Position numbers and translations under genes: made by a program. From contig MLAK01001174.1 of NCBI GenBank assembly GCA_001839685.1, positions 1-29,280 of the forward strand: 29,280 nucleotides of DNA, read 5' to 3'. The stretch comes from Tritrichomonas foetus (lineage: Eukaryota; Parabasalia; Tritrichomonadida; Tritrichomonadidae). This document shows, piece by piece, positions 27,581 through 29,280 of the stretch. Under the pieces are notes generated by a model, which saw nothing but the letters and a program-made list of their open reading frames with translations, was not told where the DNA came from and did no database searches. Each line of letters starts with the position of its first letter. Within the stretch, counting starts at the first letter, position 1.

Positions 27581-27593
27581 AAGGCCGTTTAAT
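27581..27593 (+). promoter_or_regulatory. core promoter element AAGGCCGTTTAAT of MAN1/Src1
   Basis: Thirteen bases identical to 4405-4417 before the pseudokinase gene, here 14 bases before the ATG at 27607. Two unrelated genes sharing the exact string near their starts supports a core promoter function. Confidence 0.6.
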
Positions 27594-27606
27594 AAAAAAA
27601 AATAGA

Positions 27607-28614
27607 ATGTCGGAAAAGGTGTATATCAGCAGTAAATTATTGCAATCAGATTCCGAAAATAACTCACCAATAAACCCAATCTTTAGAGCGAGAAAGAAGA
27701 ACCAAATGAAACAGAAAATGCATCCACAACCACCTCCGCCATCGCCATCTTCCTCACGATCATCATCTCGAATACCAACACCGACACCAACACCTCAGCC
27801 AATGAAGAGAAAAAGACATTCTTTTTGCTCACGTTTTTTCTCTACAGTTATTCCAATATTAATTATAGGAATCTTAATTTATTTTCTATGCCATTATATT
27901 TTAAATTATATGTCAAGAGTTGTATATTGTAGTGATGATATTCGCCTTAGGAAATGTGTAGAATGTCCAGAACACGGAACATGCCTTGGTGGCGAGTTAA
28001 AATGTGATGATGGATATATTAAATCTGGAAATTTATGCATTATTGATGAAAAGCATCACCTTGAAGTATCTAAGCTTTATTTGAAAATAATAGCATACAT
28101 AGCTTCAGACATTAATGAATATTGCAACGAATCAAATCCTGTCTATCAAGAAACGATTTTTGAAAAATTTGGAAAGTCTGAATATTATAAGAGCGCTATG
28201 AAAATGGTAAAAACTAGTGGAAGAGGATCCGAATATGAGATTGAGCATAATCACGGAATTTATATTTCCTTCAATCCAATTTTAAATACTAAATGCAAAG
28301 CTAAGAAGTTTGTCGAAGAAAACATGACAACTCTTATTCTCATCGGAGTTTTAATTCTCCTTCTTTTAGTGTTAATTGTATCAGTCATCATGAAAAGTCG
28401 GGAAAACAGTGAAGTGAAAAGATATGCTCAAGCAATAGTTAGACAGCTCTTGTCAGATCGAAAAGGGAAATTCAGATATGCAACAGACTTTGAATTAACC
28501 GAAACTAATTCTTTGTCAAAGCGTTGGAATGAAATTGTTCATGAAGTTGAAAGAAATCCATTAGTTATTACATTAAATGGCCTCAAGGGAAAGAAATGGG
28601 GAATAGAACATTAA
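27607..28614 (+). CDS. MAN1/Src1-type inner nuclear membrane protein
   Basis: A 335-residue protein with the Man1-Src1 C-terminal architecture. Two membrane spans (about 77-99 and 241-262) enclose a lumenal domain with the signature CVECPEHGTCLGGELKCDDG (117-136). The C-terminal 70 residues (VKRYAQAIVRQLLSD through LSKRWNEIVHEVERN to KKWGIEH) match the MAN1 winged-helix region facing the nucleoplasm. The family anchors chromatin at the inner nuclear membrane and, in yeast, helps nuclear-pore quality control with ESCRT-III. The N-terminus (75 residues) is Pro/Ser/Thr-rich with basic patches (MKRKR) and lacks a recognisable LEM or HeH domain. The start at 27607 is chosen because the shared GGCCGTTTAAT element lies just before it. 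The stop is in ATTAAATC. Confidence 0.82.
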   Translation: MSEKVYISSKLLQSDSENNSPINPIFRARKKNQMKQKMHPQPPPPSPSSSRSSSRIPTPTPTPQPMKRKRHSFCSRFFSTVIPILIIGILIYFLCHYILNYMSRVVYCSDDIRLRKCVECPEHGTCLGGELKCDDGYIKSGNLCIIDEKHHLEVSKLYLKIIAYIASDINEYCNESNPVYQETIFEKFGKSEYYKSAMKMVKTSGRGSEYEIEHNHGIYISFNPILNTKCKAKKFVEENMTTLILIGVLILLLLVLIVSVIMKSRENSEVKRYAQAIVRQLLSDRKGKFRYATDFELTETNSLSKRWNEIVHEVERNPLVITLNGLKGKKWGIEH

Positions 28615-29280
28615 ATCTGTAAGTAATTGTATATAATAATTAAAATAATATAAAATATTAACTTTTTTTTTTAATACTTTGTATCGCTAATATAATTATA
28701 TACTTTTGAAGCAAATGAATTATTTTGTCTTTGAATCTCAAAGTTTTAGAGCCAAGTCCGTTGGAGGTGATGAAAATCATTGGAACTGTTTTTTTAAAAT
28801 TTTATATGAAAATATATAACACAATCATTATCTATTGGTTTTGTCATAGTTTCCACCGATTTCATTTGAGAATTTGTGATTAAATATTTTTTGATAAAAA
28901 GGGAAATCACGAAATTAACTAATTAATTAGACAGTTAATAGCTTCAGGAATACAGTTTATTTCTCTCAATCACAAAAAGTTTTTCGATGGTCATTTTCTC
29001 TGAATCTTTTTTTCGCGGGAGTTTTTTGGCGGAAATTCATATCATTTTAACGTACGAATTAGAAATAATTGTCCGTTAGGAATAAAAATTCTTCCTCAAT
29101 TTACCCATTCATTGGTCAAAATTTAACCTTTATCAATCATTTTCCCCGTTGACAAAATAGGTTTAGAATAAGTTTAGAATTAATTGAATGGAGATTTATG
29201 AGATATAGATGTATACAAACTAACTAGCTCTAGATGTAGAAGACTATTGAGAGATCTAAATGAATAATTGTTGATATTAT
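28615..29280. other. right-edge intergenic region
   Basis: No open frame of note. TAAATC follows the MAN1/Src1 stop, then AT-rich DNA with a CTAATTAATTAG palindrome near 28920. A pair of E2F-like strings at 29010-29034 stands out and may belong to a promoter of a gene outside the window. Confidence 0.45.
29010..29034 (+). promoter_or_regulatory. paired E2F-like motifs
   Basis: TTTTCGCGGGAG and TTTTTTGGCGGAAA lie back to back in otherwise very AT-rich DNA. Both approximate the E2F/DP consensus TTTSSCGC. No start codon with a clear gene follows within the window, so this is a motif-level call. Confidence 0.35.

Noticed and set aside
27568..27606. N-terminal extension of MAN1/Src1 from TTG
   Set aside because: Not an ATG, and it would place the shared core promoter element inside the coding region.
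1..29280. tRNA, rRNA, CRISPR arrays, bacterial-type operons
   Set aside because: No cloverleaf, rRNA stretch or regularly spaced direct repeat was found; the gene content and signals are eukaryotic.

Overview
The window looks like nuclear DNA of a parabasalid protist, most likely a Tritrichomonas/Trichomonas-type organism. It is strongly AT-rich, and all the large genes are uninterrupted. TAA, TAG and TGA all act as stops. Several starts are preceded within about 5-35 bases by a TCA-type initiator (TCAYTTTA, TCACTAA, TCATTATA), and three by a shared GGCCKTTTAA element. Many stop codons are embedded in TAAA, which is the poly(A) signal arrangement known from Trichomonas. The assignment rests on these features and on protein families; no marker gene fixes the species.

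Layout. 0.6-3.5 kb (-): a CARMIL-like PH-plus-leucine-rich-repeat protein. 4.1-4.26 kb: a 144-bp element with terminal inverted repeats and TA flanks. 4.4-10.0 kb (+): a 1865-residue protein with IQ motifs, a probable beta-propeller, a degenerate kinase domain and a long helical tail. 10.4-11.7 kb (+): a divergent Rpn12 (proteasome lid) protein split by a lysine/aspartate insertion. 12.0-15.9 kb (-): a Sec7/BIG-type ARF exchange factor. 15.9-18.5 kb: proteasome beta4 (-) set among gene relics, a 73-base A tract and three copies of a short dispersed repeat. 18.5-19.1 kb (-): an unknown secreted protein. 19.3-20.0 kb (+): ribosomal protein eS1. 20.7-22.3 kb (+): an ankyrin gene with a broken 5' half. 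22.6 kb (-): an ankyrin-repeat relic. 23.0-24.6 kb: two divergent Vps24/CHMP3 genes sharing a perfect 526-bp inverted repeat. 25.0-26.9 kb (-): nicastrin. 27.6-28.6 kb (+): a MAN1/Src1-type inner nuclear membrane protein.

Functionally this is a housekeeping neighbourhood: membrane traffic (Sec7, ESCRT-III Vps24), protein turnover (Rpn12, beta4, nicastrin), translation (eS1), nuclear envelope (MAN1/Src1) and actin control (CARMIL). There is no operon logic; genes sit singly on both strands with 0.2-1.1 kb AT-rich spacers. The points most worth following are the Vps24 pair with signs of gene conversion, the Rpn12 with a charged insertion and altered tail, the IQ/pseudokinase protein, a nicastrin that keeps a GEELGFLGS peptidase-like motif, the interrupted ankyrin gene with a possible 25-nt intron, and several short unclassified repeats.
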